From contig NZ_JBBOSU010000001.1 in the NCBI RefSeq assembly GCF_038005225.1, positions 2,716,001-2,780,000 of the forward strand: a DNA stretch of 64,000 nt, in the 5' to 3' direction. The stretch comes from Solibacillus sp. FSL K6-1523 (lineage in GTDB: Bacteria; Bacillota; Bacilli; Bacillales_A; Planococcaceae). A program made the translations under genes and the position numbers. Under the pieces are notes generated by a model. It ran no database searches and had not been told where the DNA came from. It was given only the letters and a program-made list of their open reading frames with translations. Shown here one piece after another: positions 52,888-62,693 of this stretch (positions within the stretch are counted from its first letter, which is position 1; every line of letters begins with the position of its first letter).

Positions 52888-54072
52888 TCAAATCGCCCCT
52901 CGTTCTCTTAATTCGTTGATTTCCAGTTCTGTATAGCCTAATTGTGATAAAACGTTATCTGTATGCTCTCCTAAAAGAGGTGGATGATGTCGTAGCGATG
53001 ATGGGGTATCAGAAAACTTGACTGGAAAACCTGGCACTTTAAGTCCGTTAACAGTCGGATGCTCGATTTCGAGAATCATATCTCTTGCTAGTACTTGAGG
53101 GTGATTTAATACTTGTTCAATCGTATGAATAGGACCACAAGGAACACCCACGGCATCTAATTTTGTAAATAATTCTTCACTTTCAATAGTAGCGATTCGT
53201 TTTGAAAGAATATCTATTAAAGCCTCTCGATTCGTAACACGATCGATGTTTTTAGCAAAGCGAAAATCGTCTTTCATATCCTGCCACTCCAGAACATCGC
53301 ACATTTTCTGCCATAGACTATCATTTGCGACAGCTAAAATGATTGTCATATCTTTGGCTTCAAATGATTGATAGGGTGCAATCGTCGGATGAGAGGATCC
53401 CATTCTACCTGGATTTTTTCCTGTAGCCCAAAAACTGGTCGCAATATAGTTTAAAAGGGTGATTTGTCCATCGAGTAAACTGACATCAACAAATTGTCCT
53501 TCTCCTGTTCTTTGCGCATGAAATAATGCACTTAAAATACCATATACAGCAAACATTCCGGTTGTTAAATCAACAATCGACATCCCCGCCTTCACGGGTG
53601 GACCATCTTCTTCACCAGTGATGCTCATTAAACCACCGTAACCTTGTAGCAATAAATCATAGCCCGCTCGCTTACTTTCCGGACCAGTTCTCCCAAATCC
53701 CGAAATCGAGCAATAAATTAAACGTGGATTGATTTCTTTTAACGTTTCATAACCAAATCCAAGTTCTTCAAGTGTGCCCGTACGAAAATTTTCTACTAAA
53801 ATATCTGCTTCTTTTGCGAGTTTATAAATAATTTGTTTTCCTTCCTCGCTTTTCAAATCAACGGTCACACTTTTTTTATTTCGATTGGCAGACAAGTAAT
53901 AACTGCTTTCCCCGTCCAAAGTGGGCGGTGTAAAGCGTCTTGCTTCGTCCCCTACAATTGGCTGTTCAATCTTAATTACTTCGGCTCCTTGGTCTCCTAA
54001 AAGCATTGTGCAAAAAGGACCAGCTAGCGTTCTTGATAAGTCTAAAACTTTTATTCCTTCTAATGAATGCAT
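52888..54072 (-). CDS. CaiB/BaiF CoA-transferase (first)
   Basis: 394 aa, family III CoA-transferase. LEGIKVLDLSRTLAGPFCTMLLGDQGAEVIKIE starts the fold. AGMSIVDLTTGMFAVYG near residue 165-180 has the Asp that forms the anhydride intermediate, and the end reads HPPLLGEHTDNVLSQLGY. ATG 54072 fits GGAGGAG better than the TTG three bases before. Donor and acceptor unknown. One of two such enzymes in the cluster. Confidence 0.9.
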   Translation of the reverse strand: MHSLEGIKVLDLSRTLAGPFCTMLLGDQGAEVIKIEQPIVGDEARRFTPPTLDGESSYYLSANRNKKSVTVDLKSEEGKQIIYKLAKEADILVENFRTGTLEELGFGYETLKEINPRLIYCSISGFGRTGPESKRAGYDLLLQGYGGLMSITGEEDGPPVKAGMSIVDLTTGMFAVYGILSALFHAQRTGEGQFVDVSLLDGQITLLNYIATSFWATGKNPGRMGSSHPTIAPYQSFEAKDMTIILAVANDSLWQKMCDVLEWQDMKDDFRFAKNIDRVTNREALIDILSKRIATIESEELFTKLDAVGVPCGPIHTIEQVLNHPQVLARDMILEIEHPTVNGLKVPGFPVKFSDTPSSLRHHPPLLGEHTDNVLSQLGYTELEINELRERGAI

Positions 54073-54093
54073 CAAAAATCTCCTCCTTCATTG

Positions 54094-55365
54094 TTAAAAT
54101 AAGGATTCAGATAATTCCTCGCGAAAATCTGGATGTGCGATCGCAATTAATTGTTTTGCACGTTCCTTTAATGATTTTCCATGTAACGACGCAATACCAT
54201 ACTCTGTTACAACATAGTCAATATCTGATTTAACAGACGTTACATAGGGAATTTTAGCTTTAATGCGTGATTCCAATCCCTGTTTAGCAGTTGAAGGAAG
54301 CGCAATAATCGACTTCCCACCTTGTGATAGCTTCGCGCCTTGTATGAAATCCATTTGCCCCCCTACTCCAGCAACTGGGTAACTACTTACTTGCTCTGCA
54401 TTGATTTGACCAAAAATATCGACCTCTAGCGACGAATTAATCGCATAAAAATTACTTATCTTTGAAATTACTGCTGCATTATGCGTATAATCCGCAGGTA
54501 ATAGTTGAATTCCCTCATTTTCATGGCAATAACGATACAATTTATCAGAGCCGGTTAATGCTGTACATACTGTTTGATAAGTATCGATTTCCTTCCGCTC
54601 ATTTGTAATAACTCCCATTTCGATCAAATCAATTACAGCATCAATAATTGAACCCGAATGAATGCCAAGCCCTCTTTTGTCTTTTAAAGCGAGCATTATA
54701 CTATTGGCTACTTTACCGACACCCAATTGAATCGTTGCATAATCGGGTATTAATTCAGCAACGTAGTGACCAATCTTCAATTCTGTATCATTAGGTTTTT
54801 CATTAGGGATTGATAACAATGGCTGCTTCGATTCTACAAAATAATCGATATTGGATACATGAATTTGCGTTTCACCATTCGTCCAAGGAAGATCCTCGTT
54901 TACTTCTGCAATGACAACGGTTGCATGTTTTACTAGTGATGGAACGACATCTACTGAAATTCCTAGATTACAAAAACCAGCTTTATTCGGAGGTGTGACT
55001 TGAATCATTGCTACATCCATTTTCCCGTGGCTAATCCATTCAGGAATTTCTGATAAATTTAATGGAATATAATCACAGTCCCCTTCAAGAAATGCTTTTT
55101 TTAATTTAGAGGAACTCAGAAAACTACGGATTTTAAAATATTTATAATTATCCGAAACAGCATACAAACTCGGACTACCAACGATCACATTGTAAAGCGT
55201 AGCACCCTTTAAACGCTCTCTTTGCTGGATTAACTCACTTACTAACGTTTGTGGTTCATTACAAAATGGTGCTAGAAAAATGTTATGCTCAGATTGTATC
55301 GTAGCGACCGCTGTTTCTAGACTCACTTTTTTCTCTCGATAAAGAGTTAACCAATCATTCATCAT
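54094..55365 (-). CDS. Acetyl-CoA hydrolase/CoA-transferase family protein
   Basis: 423 aa of the family I CoA-transferase type (4-hydroxybutyrate/acetate CoA-transferase). IQLGVGKVANSIMLAL is the glycine loop. EVDIFGQINAEQV is near the active-site Glu region, and GVGGQMDFIQGAKLSQGGKSIIAL is typical of the C-terminal half. In this cluster it could activate acetoacetate released by HMG-CoA lyase; this is inferred from context. 24 bp separate it from the thiolase. Confidence 0.85.
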   Translation of the reverse strand: MMNDWLTLYREKKVSLETAVATIQSEHNIFLAPFCNEPQTLVSELIQQRERLKGATLYNVIVGSPSLYAVSDNYKYFKIRSFLSSSKLKKAFLEGDCDYIPLNLSEIPEWISHGKMDVAMIQVTPPNKAGFCNLGISVDVVPSLVKHATVVIAEVNEDLPWTNGETQIHVSNIDYFVESKQPLLSIPNEKPNDTELKIGHYVAELIPDYATIQLGVGKVANSIMLALKDKRGLGIHSGSIIDAVIDLIEMGVITNERKEIDTYQTVCTALTGSDKLYRYCHENEGIQLLPADYTHNAAVISKISNFYAINSSLEVDIFGQINAEQVSSYPVAGVGGQMDFIQGAKLSQGGKSIIALPSTAKQGLESRIKAKIPYVTSVKSDIDYVVTEYGIASLHGKSLKERAKQLIAIAHPDFREELSESLF

Positions 55366-55389
55366 GTTTACCTCACTACTTTTAAGTTA

Positions 55390-56583
55390 CTAAACTTGTA
55401 GGTTTTCAACGATTGTTGTAATCCCTAAGCCGCCACCGATACAGAACGTCACTAAGCCGTATTTCTCGCCACGTCTTTCCATTTCATGAAGCAGCTTTGT
55501 CATTAAGACGCCCCCTGTACCACCAAGCGGATGCCCTAAAGCGATCGCACCACCGTTGACGTTTACCCGATCCATGTTTAAGTCCAATTCTTTAATAACC
55601 GCCAAAGCTTGAGCAGCAAATGCTTCATTTAATTCGATTAAGCCGATATCATTCAATGATAAACCTGCTTGCTGTAATGCTTTACGAGTCGAAGGTGCAG
55701 GACCGATCCCCATAATTTCTGGCGAAACACCAGCCGCTGCTTGCGCGATAATTCTTGCCTTCGGTTTTTTACCATGGCGAGCAGCAGCATCTTCAGACAT
55801 TAATAAGACAACTCCTGCACCATCATTCCGTCCACTTGTATTACCAGCCGTAACCGTACCATTCTTTTTAAATACCGGTTGTAACTTTGAAAGTTTTTCC
55901 ATACTCGTCTCTCTTGGATGTTCATCCACTTTAAATTCAATTATTTCCTTTTTTGTCTTCACTTCAAATGGCACAATTTGATCTAAGAAATAGCCTGAAT
56001 CAATCGCTCTCTTGGCATTTTCTTGACTACGCAAAGCAAATTCATCTTGCTCTGTGCGTGAAATCGAATATTTTACCGCCAAGTTTTCAGCAGTCATCCC
56101 CATCGTTAAATGTCCATACGTTTCAATAGGCTGGGCACGCGGTTGACTTTCAGTATTTGAATCTAAAATTTCAGCATTCCCTACTTGAAACCCGTAACGA
56201 GCATTTCTTAAATAATAAGGTGCTGTACTCATACTTTCTGCACCACCAGCAATAATAATATCCGCTAATCCACACATAATTTGTTGTGCACCACTATTCA
56301 TCGCTTGAATGCCCGAGCCGCATTGACGGTGCACTGTATAGCCTGGCACTTCAATTGGAAATTCCGCACGAAGCAATGCTAATCGAGCTAAGTTAGGAGA
56401 ATCCGTGCTTTGTTTTGCCTGTCCCAAAATCACCTCATCCACCATACTTTTTTCTATTTGAGTACGAACCGTAATTTCATCGAGAACTTTAGCAGCTAAA
56501 TGATCCACCTCAACATTTTTTAATGTTTCACCCATTCTGCCAACCGCAGTACGAACTGAATCGATAATCACAGCATGTTTCAT
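55390..56583 (-). CDS. Acetyl-CoA acetyltransferase (thiolase)
   Basis: 397 aa. All thiolase residues are visible: nucleophile Cys in HRQCGSGIQAMNSG (about 90), NEAFAAQ, GGAIALGHPLGGTGG (His about 352) and C-terminal Cys in TFCIGGGLGI. It should cleave acetoacetyl-CoA or a 3-ketoacyl-CoA into acetyl-CoA. It lies directly downstream of HMG-CoA lyase. Confidence 0.93.
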   Translation of the reverse strand: MKHAVIIDSVRTAVGRMGETLKNVEVDHLAAKVLDEITVRTQIEKSMVDEVILGQAKQSTDSPNLARLALLRAEFPIEVPGYTVHRQCGSGIQAMNSGAQQIMCGLADIIIAGGAESMSTAPYYLRNARYGFQVGNAEILDSNTESQPRAQPIETYGHLTMGMTAENLAVKYSISRTEQDEFALRSQENAKRAIDSGYFLDQIVPFEVKTKKEIIEFKVDEHPRETSMEKLSKLQPVFKKNGTVTAGNTSGRNDGAGVVLLMSEDAAARHGKKPKARIIAQAAAGVSPEIMGIGPAPSTRKALQQAGLSLNDIGLIELNEAFAAQALAVIKELDLNMDRVNVNGGAIALGHPLGGTGGVLMTKLLHEMERRGEKYGLVTFCIGGGLGITTIVENLQV

Positions 56584-56606
56584 CGTAACACCCCTATTTT
56601 TTATTT

Positions 56607-57467
56607 TTAGATTCGGCTTGAAAGACTTTTAGCATATGGACTGATTTTGAGTAACTGATCGACATCCAAATTTGTTTGACAGCCCATTTCTGTTAGCATC
56701 CTCACTAACTCTTCTGTTGAAACATTTCCGGTAGCTCCTGGAGAAAATGGACACCCTCCTAATCCACCGATCGAACTATCAAATTTTGTGACACCCGCTT
56801 GCATAGCAGCAAGCACATTCTCTAACGCCATCTTTTGAGTATCATGAAAATGACCAACAAACGTCGTCTCAGGAAACAAATCTTTTAATCTCGAAAAACG
56901 CTCATAAACCATTTTCGGATTTGCCTTCCCATTCGTATCACCGATGTCAATTTCATCGGCACCTAGTTCAATAAAATGCTTACACACATCCACTACATCT
57001 GAAAAGCTGACATGCCCTTCGTACGGACAAGTAAAGGCCATCGAAACATAGGCACGAATAAAAATATCTTCTTTTTTCGCTTTTTCAAATATAGGCTTAC
57101 ATTCAATAAGTGATTCGGATGTCGTTTTATTAATATTTTTTTGATTAAATGTTGAGCTCGCTCCGACGAAAACAGCAATTTGCGGAACCTTTGCCTCAAT
57201 CGCTCGGTCAATCGCTTTCACGTTCGGCGTTAATGCAATATATTGAAGCCCGAGATCATTACAAAATTGCGCTATTTCCGCACTATCAGCCATTTGCGGG
57301 ACCAATTTTGGATTGACAAATGAGACGGTTTCCATTCTTTCTATCCCCGCTGCATATAATTGAGAAATTAACTGCTTTTTTTGTTCCGTAGAAATTTGCT
57401 TCGGTTCATTTTGCAAACCGTCCCGAGGTCCCACTTCGATAATTTCAATTTCCTTTGGAAAAATCAA
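56607..57467 (-). CDS. Hydroxymethylglutaryl-CoA lyase
   Basis: 286 aa, TIM-barrel of the HMGL-like family. It begins IEIIEVGPRDGLQNEP. The metal-ligand HFHD is seen in FVGHFHDTQKMALENVLAA. The signature GGLGGCPFSPGATGNVSTEELV carries the catalytic Cys. It splits HMG-CoA into acetyl-CoA and acetoacetate. TTG start with GGAGG seven bases upstream. No biotin carboxylase, which would make 3-methylglutaconyl-CoA from leucine, is encoded nearby. So HMG-CoA must come by another route. Confidence 0.94.
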   Translation of the reverse strand: MIFPKEIEIIEVGPRDGLQNEPKQISTEQKKQLISQLYAAGIERMETVSFVNPKLVPQMADSAEIAQFCNDLGLQYIALTPNVKAIDRAIEAKVPQIAVFVGASSTFNQKNINKTTSESLIECKPIFEKAKKEDIFIRAYVSMAFTCPYEGHVSFSDVVDVCKHFIELGADEIDIGDTNGKANPKMVYERFSRLKDLFPETTFVGHFHDTQKMALENVLAAMQAGVTKFDSSIGGLGGCPFSPGATGNVSTEELVRMLTEMGCQTNLDVDQLLKISPYAKSLSSRI

Positions 57468-57481
57468 ACCGATCCCTCCTC

Positions 57482-58657
57482 TTAATAAGATCTTGGTAAT
57501 CCTAAAACATGCTCCGAAACAAATGACAAAATTAAGTTCGTTGAAATAGGCGCTACTTGATATAAACGTGTTTCTTTGAACTTTCTTTCAATGTCATACT
57601 CTTCTGCAAAACCAAATCCACCATGCGTTTGTAGCGCAACATTGGCCGCTTCCCAAGATGCATCTGCCGCTAGCAATTTAGACATATTTGCTTCTGCTCC
57701 ACATTTTTGCCCTGTATCAAATAGCTCCGCCGCTTTAAATCGCATCAAATCAGCCGCCTCTATATTGACATGCGCTCGTGCAATCGGAAATTGAACCCCT
57801 TGATTTTGGCCAATTGGTCGATTAAAAACAACTCTATCCTTCGCATAATTTGACGCACGTTCAATAAACCAACGACCGTCCCCTATACATTCAGCAGCGA
57901 TTAAAACACGTTCAGCATTCATACCATCTAAAATATATTTAAAGCCCTTTCCTTCTTCACCGATTAAATTTTCAACAGGCACTTCTAAATTTTCAATAAA
58001 CAATTCAGTCGTTGCATGATTCATCATTGTTCGAATCGGGCGAACTGAAATGCCGTTATCAATTGCTTCTCTCAAATCTACTAATAAAACAGAGAGACCT
58101 TCCGTTTTTTTCTTCACCTGTTCAATTGGCGTTGTACGAACTAATAAAATCATTAGATCAGAATGCGCTACTCGTGAAATAAATACCTTCTGACCATTGA
58201 CGATATATTTGTCGCCTTTTCGCTCAGCAAACGTTGTTAATTGTGTCGTGTCTGTTCCTGTATTCGGTTCCGTTACACCAAAAGCCTGTAGACGAAGCGA
58301 GCCATCTGCAATTTTCGGTAAGTATTCTGATTTTTGCTTTTCGCTACCATGTCGAAGTAATGTGCCCATCGTATACATTTGAGCGTGACATGCACCTGCA
58401 TTTCCACCTGAACGATTAATTTCTTCTAATATAATAGAAGCTTCTGTAATGCCAAGCCCCGAACCACCATATTGTTCAGGAATAAGAGCTGCTAAAAAGC
58501 CATTTTTAGTAATCTCTTGAACAAATTCTTCTGGATATGCTAATTTCGCATCAAGCTCTCTCCAGTAGGAATCCGGGAATTTACTGCAAACCATGCGCAC
58601 ACTTTGTCTTAATTCATCATGAAATTGCGCCTTCTCTTTTACACTTGTACTAATCAT
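57482..58657 (-). CDS. Acyl-CoA dehydrogenase with IVD-like active-site Glu
   Basis: 391 aa. FGVTEPNTGTDTTQL and QTHGGFGFAEEYDIERKFKETRLYQVAPISTN. The usual C-terminal catalytic Glu (YEGTSE) is absent. Instead Glu 249 in DGMNAERVLIA sits where isovaleryl-CoA dehydrogenase has its base (ERLVLA). This suggests a branched-chain acyl-CoA substrate. ATG 58657 is chosen for GGAGG eight bases upstream; TTG 58672 lies on that site. It sits between HMG-CoA lyase and the AUH-like hydratase. Confidence 0.9.
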   Translation of the reverse strand: MISTSVKEKAQFHDELRQSVRMVCSKFPDSYWRELDAKLAYPEEFVQEITKNGFLAALIPEQYGGSGLGITEASIILEEINRSGGNAGACHAQMYTMGTLLRHGSEKQKSEYLPKIADGSLRLQAFGVTEPNTGTDTTQLTTFAERKGDKYIVNGQKVFISRVAHSDLMILLVRTTPIEQVKKKTEGLSVLLVDLREAIDNGISVRPIRTMMNHATTELFIENLEVPVENLIGEEGKGFKYILDGMNAERVLIAAECIGDGRWFIERASNYAKDRVVFNRPIGQNQGVQFPIARAHVNIEAADLMRFKAAELFDTGQKCGAEANMSKLLAADASWEAANVALQTHGGFGFAEEYDIERKFKETRLYQVAPISTNLILSFVSEHVLGLPRSY

Positions 58658-58734
58658 ACGATAAACCTCCAAATATTATATTTAGATAATAAAAAATATT
58701 CAGTTAATTTAAGTTAAAAATAAAATAGAAAATC

Positions 58735-59517
58735 TTACTTCCCTGAAAATTGTGGTGTTCTTTTTTCTACAAATGCAAGTACGCCCTCTAAACGATCTTC
58801 TGTATTGATACAGCGATTATATAATTCTATTTCTATTTTCCGAGCATCATGATCTGGCATCCCAAACATTTCCTCAACTGCCACTTTACAATTTTGAACT
58901 GCTAAAGGAGCGTTATTCGCAATCCTCTCAGCTAGTACTATAGCAATCTCTCTTATTTCATCTGATTCTACAAGATAGTTGAGTAATCCAGCTCGGTCTG
59001 CTTCTTCAGCTGTCACAAGCTTACCCGTACAAACCCATTCTTTTGCTTTTTGAATACCAATTCCTTTTGCTAATAATCGCGTGCCACCACCACCTGGCAT
59101 GATGCCACGTGTTACTTCTGGTAATCCAAAAGTAGCCGTTTTAGCCGCCACGATCATGTCGCAATTTAAGATCATTTCGAATCCCCCAGCTAATGCATAC
59201 CCATCCACTACTGCGATTACAGGTTGCTTTAACTCTTTGATCGTGTTAAACATCGTTTGAAAAAGCTTATGTTGTTCTTTCCATTCAGTTTCTGTCATAT
59301 TGTTTCTTTCTTTTAAATCTGCTCCCGAACAAAATGATTTGGAATTAGAAGATGTTAAGAGCACGACCCTTACATCACTACTAGCTATATTTTGAAAGAT
59401 CTCAAGAATTTGTGTTGCCATTTCTGAGTTAAAAGCATTTCTACTTTCTGGACGATTAAGTATAATTTCTGCGATTGTACCATCTTCACCAATTCGATTA
59501 TATTCAACGAATGCCAT
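58735..59517 (-). CDS. Enoyl-CoA hydratase, methylglutaconyl-CoA hydratase (AUH)-like
   Basis: 260 aa crotonase. FCSGADLKERNNMTETE near residue 65 closely follows the CAGADLKER..M motif of AUH. The oxyanion loop is DGYALAGGFEM, and the catalytic Glu region is LPEVTRGIMPGGGGTRLL. AUH hydrates 3-methylglutaconyl-CoA to HMG-CoA, the substrate of the lyase encoded two genes downstream. The specificity is inferred from motif and neighbours. Confidence 0.88.
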   Translation of the reverse strand: MAFVEYNRIGEDGTIAEIILNRPESRNAFNSEMATQILEIFQNIASSDVRVVLLTSSNSKSFCSGADLKERNNMTETEWKEQHKLFQTMFNTIKELKQPVIAVVDGYALAGGFEMILNCDMIVAAKTATFGLPEVTRGIMPGGGGTRLLAKGIGIQKAKEWVCTGKLVTAEEADRAGLLNYLVESDEIREIAIVLAERIANNAPLAVQNCKVAVEEMFGMPDHDARKIEIELYNRCINTEDRLEGVLAFVEKRTPQFSGK

Positions 59518-59568
59518 TCTCTTTCTCCTCTCACTAACGTTTCATGTCACTAATGCGAAACTAATTAG

Positions 59569-60768
59569 TCAAATCGCATTGGACGTTTGACTACCAATCA
59601 CGCCACGATTTTTAAGTTCTTCAATCCGATTTGTAGAAAAACCTAACCCTAGTAATATTTCATCCGTATGCTCACCTAATAGAGGGGCATGCGTATAAAT
59701 CTCACCTGGCGTATGTGAAAATTTGATTGGGAAGCCAATTTGTTTAATGATTCCCGCTGTTGGATGCTCCATTTCAGTCAATAATTTTCGATCCATTATT
59801 TGTGGATCATTCATCATTTCATCAACGCTATATACTGGACCAACACATGTCTCTTCTGTTTCGAGCATATCAAGCCAATCCTTTTGATTCTTTTGGATAA
59901 AGAGCGTACTTAATTCTTTCTTTAAATAATCTTGCACTTCCTCTGCCCCTTCATGAAGCTCAATCCATTCAGGTTTTTCGATAATTTCACAAATTTTCGT
60001 CCAGAACTTCAGCTCAGCCGCGCCAATTGCTAAATATTTGTGATCCTTTGTTTCATAAATATTGTAAAAGGCAAAGTGACCATCCAAACGATTGCTTCCT
60101 CTTTCCGGAATTTGTCCAGAAGCGAAGTAATCCGATAAAGAAGCATATAGCCATGTTACTGCTCCGTCTAGCATGGAAACGTCGATATATTGCCCATCAC
60201 CTGTTTTTTCTTTATGGAAAAGAGCCATCATAATACCTGACAAAGCCATTAATGCACCACCGCCAAGATCAGCAATTTGAACACCCGGAACGATCGGCTT
60301 ACCATCTTTTTCTCCAATAAGACCTAAAACCCCACTATATCCAATATAATTAATATCGTGACCAGGCGTATTTCGATAAGGACCCGTCTGACCATATCCC
60401 GTTAAAGAACAATAAACGATGCCTTTGTTAATTTTGGATATTTCTTCATAACCAATCCCAAGTCGATCCATTACCCCTGGACGAAAGCTTTCCAATATGA
60501 CATCAGCATCTACAGCGAGCTGTTTAAATATCTCTTTTCCTTCGTCCGTTTTTAAATTTATTTCGATACTTTTTTTATTTCTATTTACTGTTAAATGCCG
60601 CGCTCCTATGCTTTCAATCGCGGGTTTACGCCATCTTATATAATCCCCTTGGCCCGGCTCTTCTATTTTAATTACTTCTGCCCCATAGTCCGCCATCATT
60701 AAAGAGCAATATGGACCCGGTAGCAGTCGAGATAAATCCAAAACTTTTACACCTGTTAATGCACCCAC
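59569..60768 (-). CDS. CaiB/BaiF CoA-transferase (second)
   Basis: 399 aa family III CoA-transferase. TGVKVLDLSRLLPGPYCSLMMADYGAEVIKIEEPG and VQIADLGGGALMALSGIMMAL with the catalytic Asp. The N-terminal SRLLPGPYCS form resembles alpha-methylacyl-CoA racemase/CoA-transferase branches, so racemase activity toward a methyl-branched acyl-CoA is an alternative. GTG start behind AAAGGAGG. Confidence 0.88.
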   Translation of the reverse strand: MGALTGVKVLDLSRLLPGPYCSLMMADYGAEVIKIEEPGQGDYIRWRKPAIESIGARHLTVNRNKKSIEINLKTDEGKEIFKQLAVDADVILESFRPGVMDRLGIGYEEISKINKGIVYCSLTGYGQTGPYRNTPGHDINYIGYSGVLGLIGEKDGKPIVPGVQIADLGGGALMALSGIMMALFHKEKTGDGQYIDVSMLDGAVTWLYASLSDYFASGQIPERGSNRLDGHFAFYNIYETKDHKYLAIGAAELKFWTKICEIIEKPEWIELHEGAEEVQDYLKKELSTLFIQKNQKDWLDMLETEETCVGPVYSVDEMMNDPQIMDRKLLTEMEHPTAGIIKQIGFPIKFSHTPGEIYTHAPLLGEHTDEILLGLGFSTNRIEELKNRGVIGSQTSNAI

Positions 60769-60796
60769 AAAGAGTCCTCCTTTTTTTGCTAATTAA

Positions 60797-61267
60797 TCAA
60801 ATTGCTCCACTTGTCACTGAATTTTTCGTTCGAATCATTACCGGCATTTCACCTTTTTGAACAACTTCGCCTCTTTGATTTACAATTTCGTAGGACCTCG
60901 AAAGCACACCCGTATCCGGATTAGATTTTGACAGGCGTTTATCTGTAATCGTTAAACGAACATGAATTGTATCTCCAAAAAATATTGGATTTAAAAACTT
61001 CCAATTATTAATACCTAACAGGGCAACAGCGGACCCTTCAAAAATTCCTAATCTACTTGTTAAACCTGTTGCAATGGAAATCCCTAATAAACCGTGAGCA
61101 ATTCTTTGTCCAAACTTTGTATTTTTACATGTTTCAATGTCTGTGTGAAGCGCATTATAATCACCAGATAAACCAGCAAACGCTAATACATCACTTTCTG
61201 TAATCGTACGTGCCGGTGTTTCTAATACACTACCTACTTCAAAATCTTCAAAAAATAAAACGCCCAT
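60797..61267 (-). CDS. MaoC-like (R)-specific enoyl-CoA hydratase
   Basis: 156 aa hot-dog fold. The hydratase-2 motif is seen as FAGLSGDYNALHTDIETCKNTKFGQRIAHGLL, with catalytic Asp and His. It could hydrate a 2-enoyl-CoA to the (3R)-hydroxy form, to be oxidised by the MFE-2-like SDR. First structural gene after IclR, 70 bp downstream of it. Confidence 0.88.
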   Translation of the reverse strand: MGVLFFEDFEVGSVLETPARTITESDVLAFAGLSGDYNALHTDIETCKNTKFGQRIAHGLLGISIATGLTSRLGIFEGSAVALLGINNWKFLNPIFFGDTIHVRLTITDKRLSKSNPDTGVLSRSYEIVNQRGEVVQKGEMPVMIRTKNSVTSGAI

Positions 61268-61336
61268 CTAATCCCCCCACTTTTAATTTTTCGTCATCTA
61301 TTTGAAAAGCCATTCCGGCAAAATCTCACAAATTTT

Positions 61337-62107
61337 TTATCTCGTAATTTTATTCGTAATTTCATTCGCAGCCTTTTTCATTAATTCTCCCTTTTCACTT
61401 AACTCAGATTTATCGATTTGAGCAGTTAAGCCGACTAAGGCAATTGATAAGTCTACTTTATTTCCATCAGCAAAAATCGGAGCTGCTACACAACATATTC
61501 CTTTAAGATATTCCCCAAAAGTAACATAATAGCCCTCTTCTCGAACCTTTTGGATACTTTCTTCTATCGAATCGATTTCTGCTTCATCGAATGTTTTTAA
61601 ACCACCATCTTGCTTTAAATGATAATCTCTTTCTTCTTTCTCTAAGAAAGCAAGGAAGCACATACCAAATGCACCATCCGTAATGGAAAAATGTCTTCCA
61701 ATTGATACATGAATACCAAAGTCATTACCTTCTACCTTAGATAAAATCGCTACTTTATCGTCACTCACTTTATTTACTAGCATAGAAGTTAAACCCGTTT
61801 GCTGCGTTAATTGTTCGAGATATGGCTTAATGATTGCTAAATAGTTAAGATGCTCTTTTGCACGTTCTCCTAAAACAACTAAATATGGACCTAATGTATA
61901 CCTTTTATTAACCCTTTCGTAACGAACAAATGAAAATTCTTCAAGACTTTGTAATATTCGATAACAGGTAGCTGGGTTCAAAGCTAAGGCATTTGCTATT
62001 TCTGTCACGGTACTTTCTTTAAATCGATTTCGACTTAAGAGCTTTAAAATTTGAACAGCATTTTCTAATGCAGGAACTGAATATTTTTTTCGTTCTTTCG
62101 TTTCCAC
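61337..62107 (-). CDS. IclR family transcriptional regulator
   Basis: 256 aa. N-terminal winged helix (about 8-68: VPALENAVQILKLLSRN..TVTEIANALALNPATCYRILQSLEEFSFV) and effector domain (about 85-250) with CVAAPIFADG, the family's ligand region. It heads the acyl-CoA cluster on the same strand. It is probably the local regulator, responding to the acid or a CoA ester. GTG start behind AGGGGGG. Confidence 0.92.
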   Translation of the reverse strand: METKERKKYSVPALENAVQILKLLSRNRFKESTVTEIANALALNPATCYRILQSLEEFSFVRYERVNKRYTLGPYLVVLGERAKEHLNYLAIIKPYLEQLTQQTGLTSMLVNKVSDDKVAILSKVEGNDFGIHVSIGRHFSITDGAFGMCFLAFLEKEERDYHLKQDGGLKTFDEAEIDSIEESIQKVREEGYYVTFGEYLKGICCVAAPIFADGNKVDLSIALVGLTAQIDKSELSEKGELMKKAANEITNKITR

Positions 62108-62693
62108 TTTAATCCCCCCTTCCTAATCAAGGATTTTACAGGTGAAAATTTTTTTTGTCAACGAAATTTCTGAATATTCATTAAACTAAACGAAAGAATC
62201 CATTATCCATTCATTTTTTAATTAATACAAAACGATTTTGTTACTGAATAGATCGTAATACCATTATGTGAAGCTATCTATTTTAATACATAGTAAAAGC
62301 TATCGTTTTGAATTAAGAACGTTCAAAATGTATCATTTTTCGTAATTTGCACAATATCAATATTTCTACCAACCGTTTGGGAGATCTAATACCTTTAACT
62401 GTACCAATTTTTTCAATAGTTATTTAGGTATTTTCATTCTTCCCAAAGGAACAGAATTTATATTTCATGCCTGAATGACATCACCTTGTAAAGCTATCCT
62501 CCAAAACAAAAAAGAAAGCTTACATAGTTAGCATCCCTTATTGAAACGAAAATTCGCACAAAACCATTCCCTTTTATATTAATAACTCTTCAATCTGATT
62601 TTTTATTTTTACATATCGTTCAGCAGTTCATATTCAGTTCACAACTTTTTTATATACTTCATTTGTAAACATAACTCGAAAGGAAGTATATAC
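62108..62693. other. Divergent intergenic region
   Basis: It separates IclR (minus) and the ABC exporter (plus). Strongly AT-rich. No gene, clear terminator or operator was found. Confidence 0.5.
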
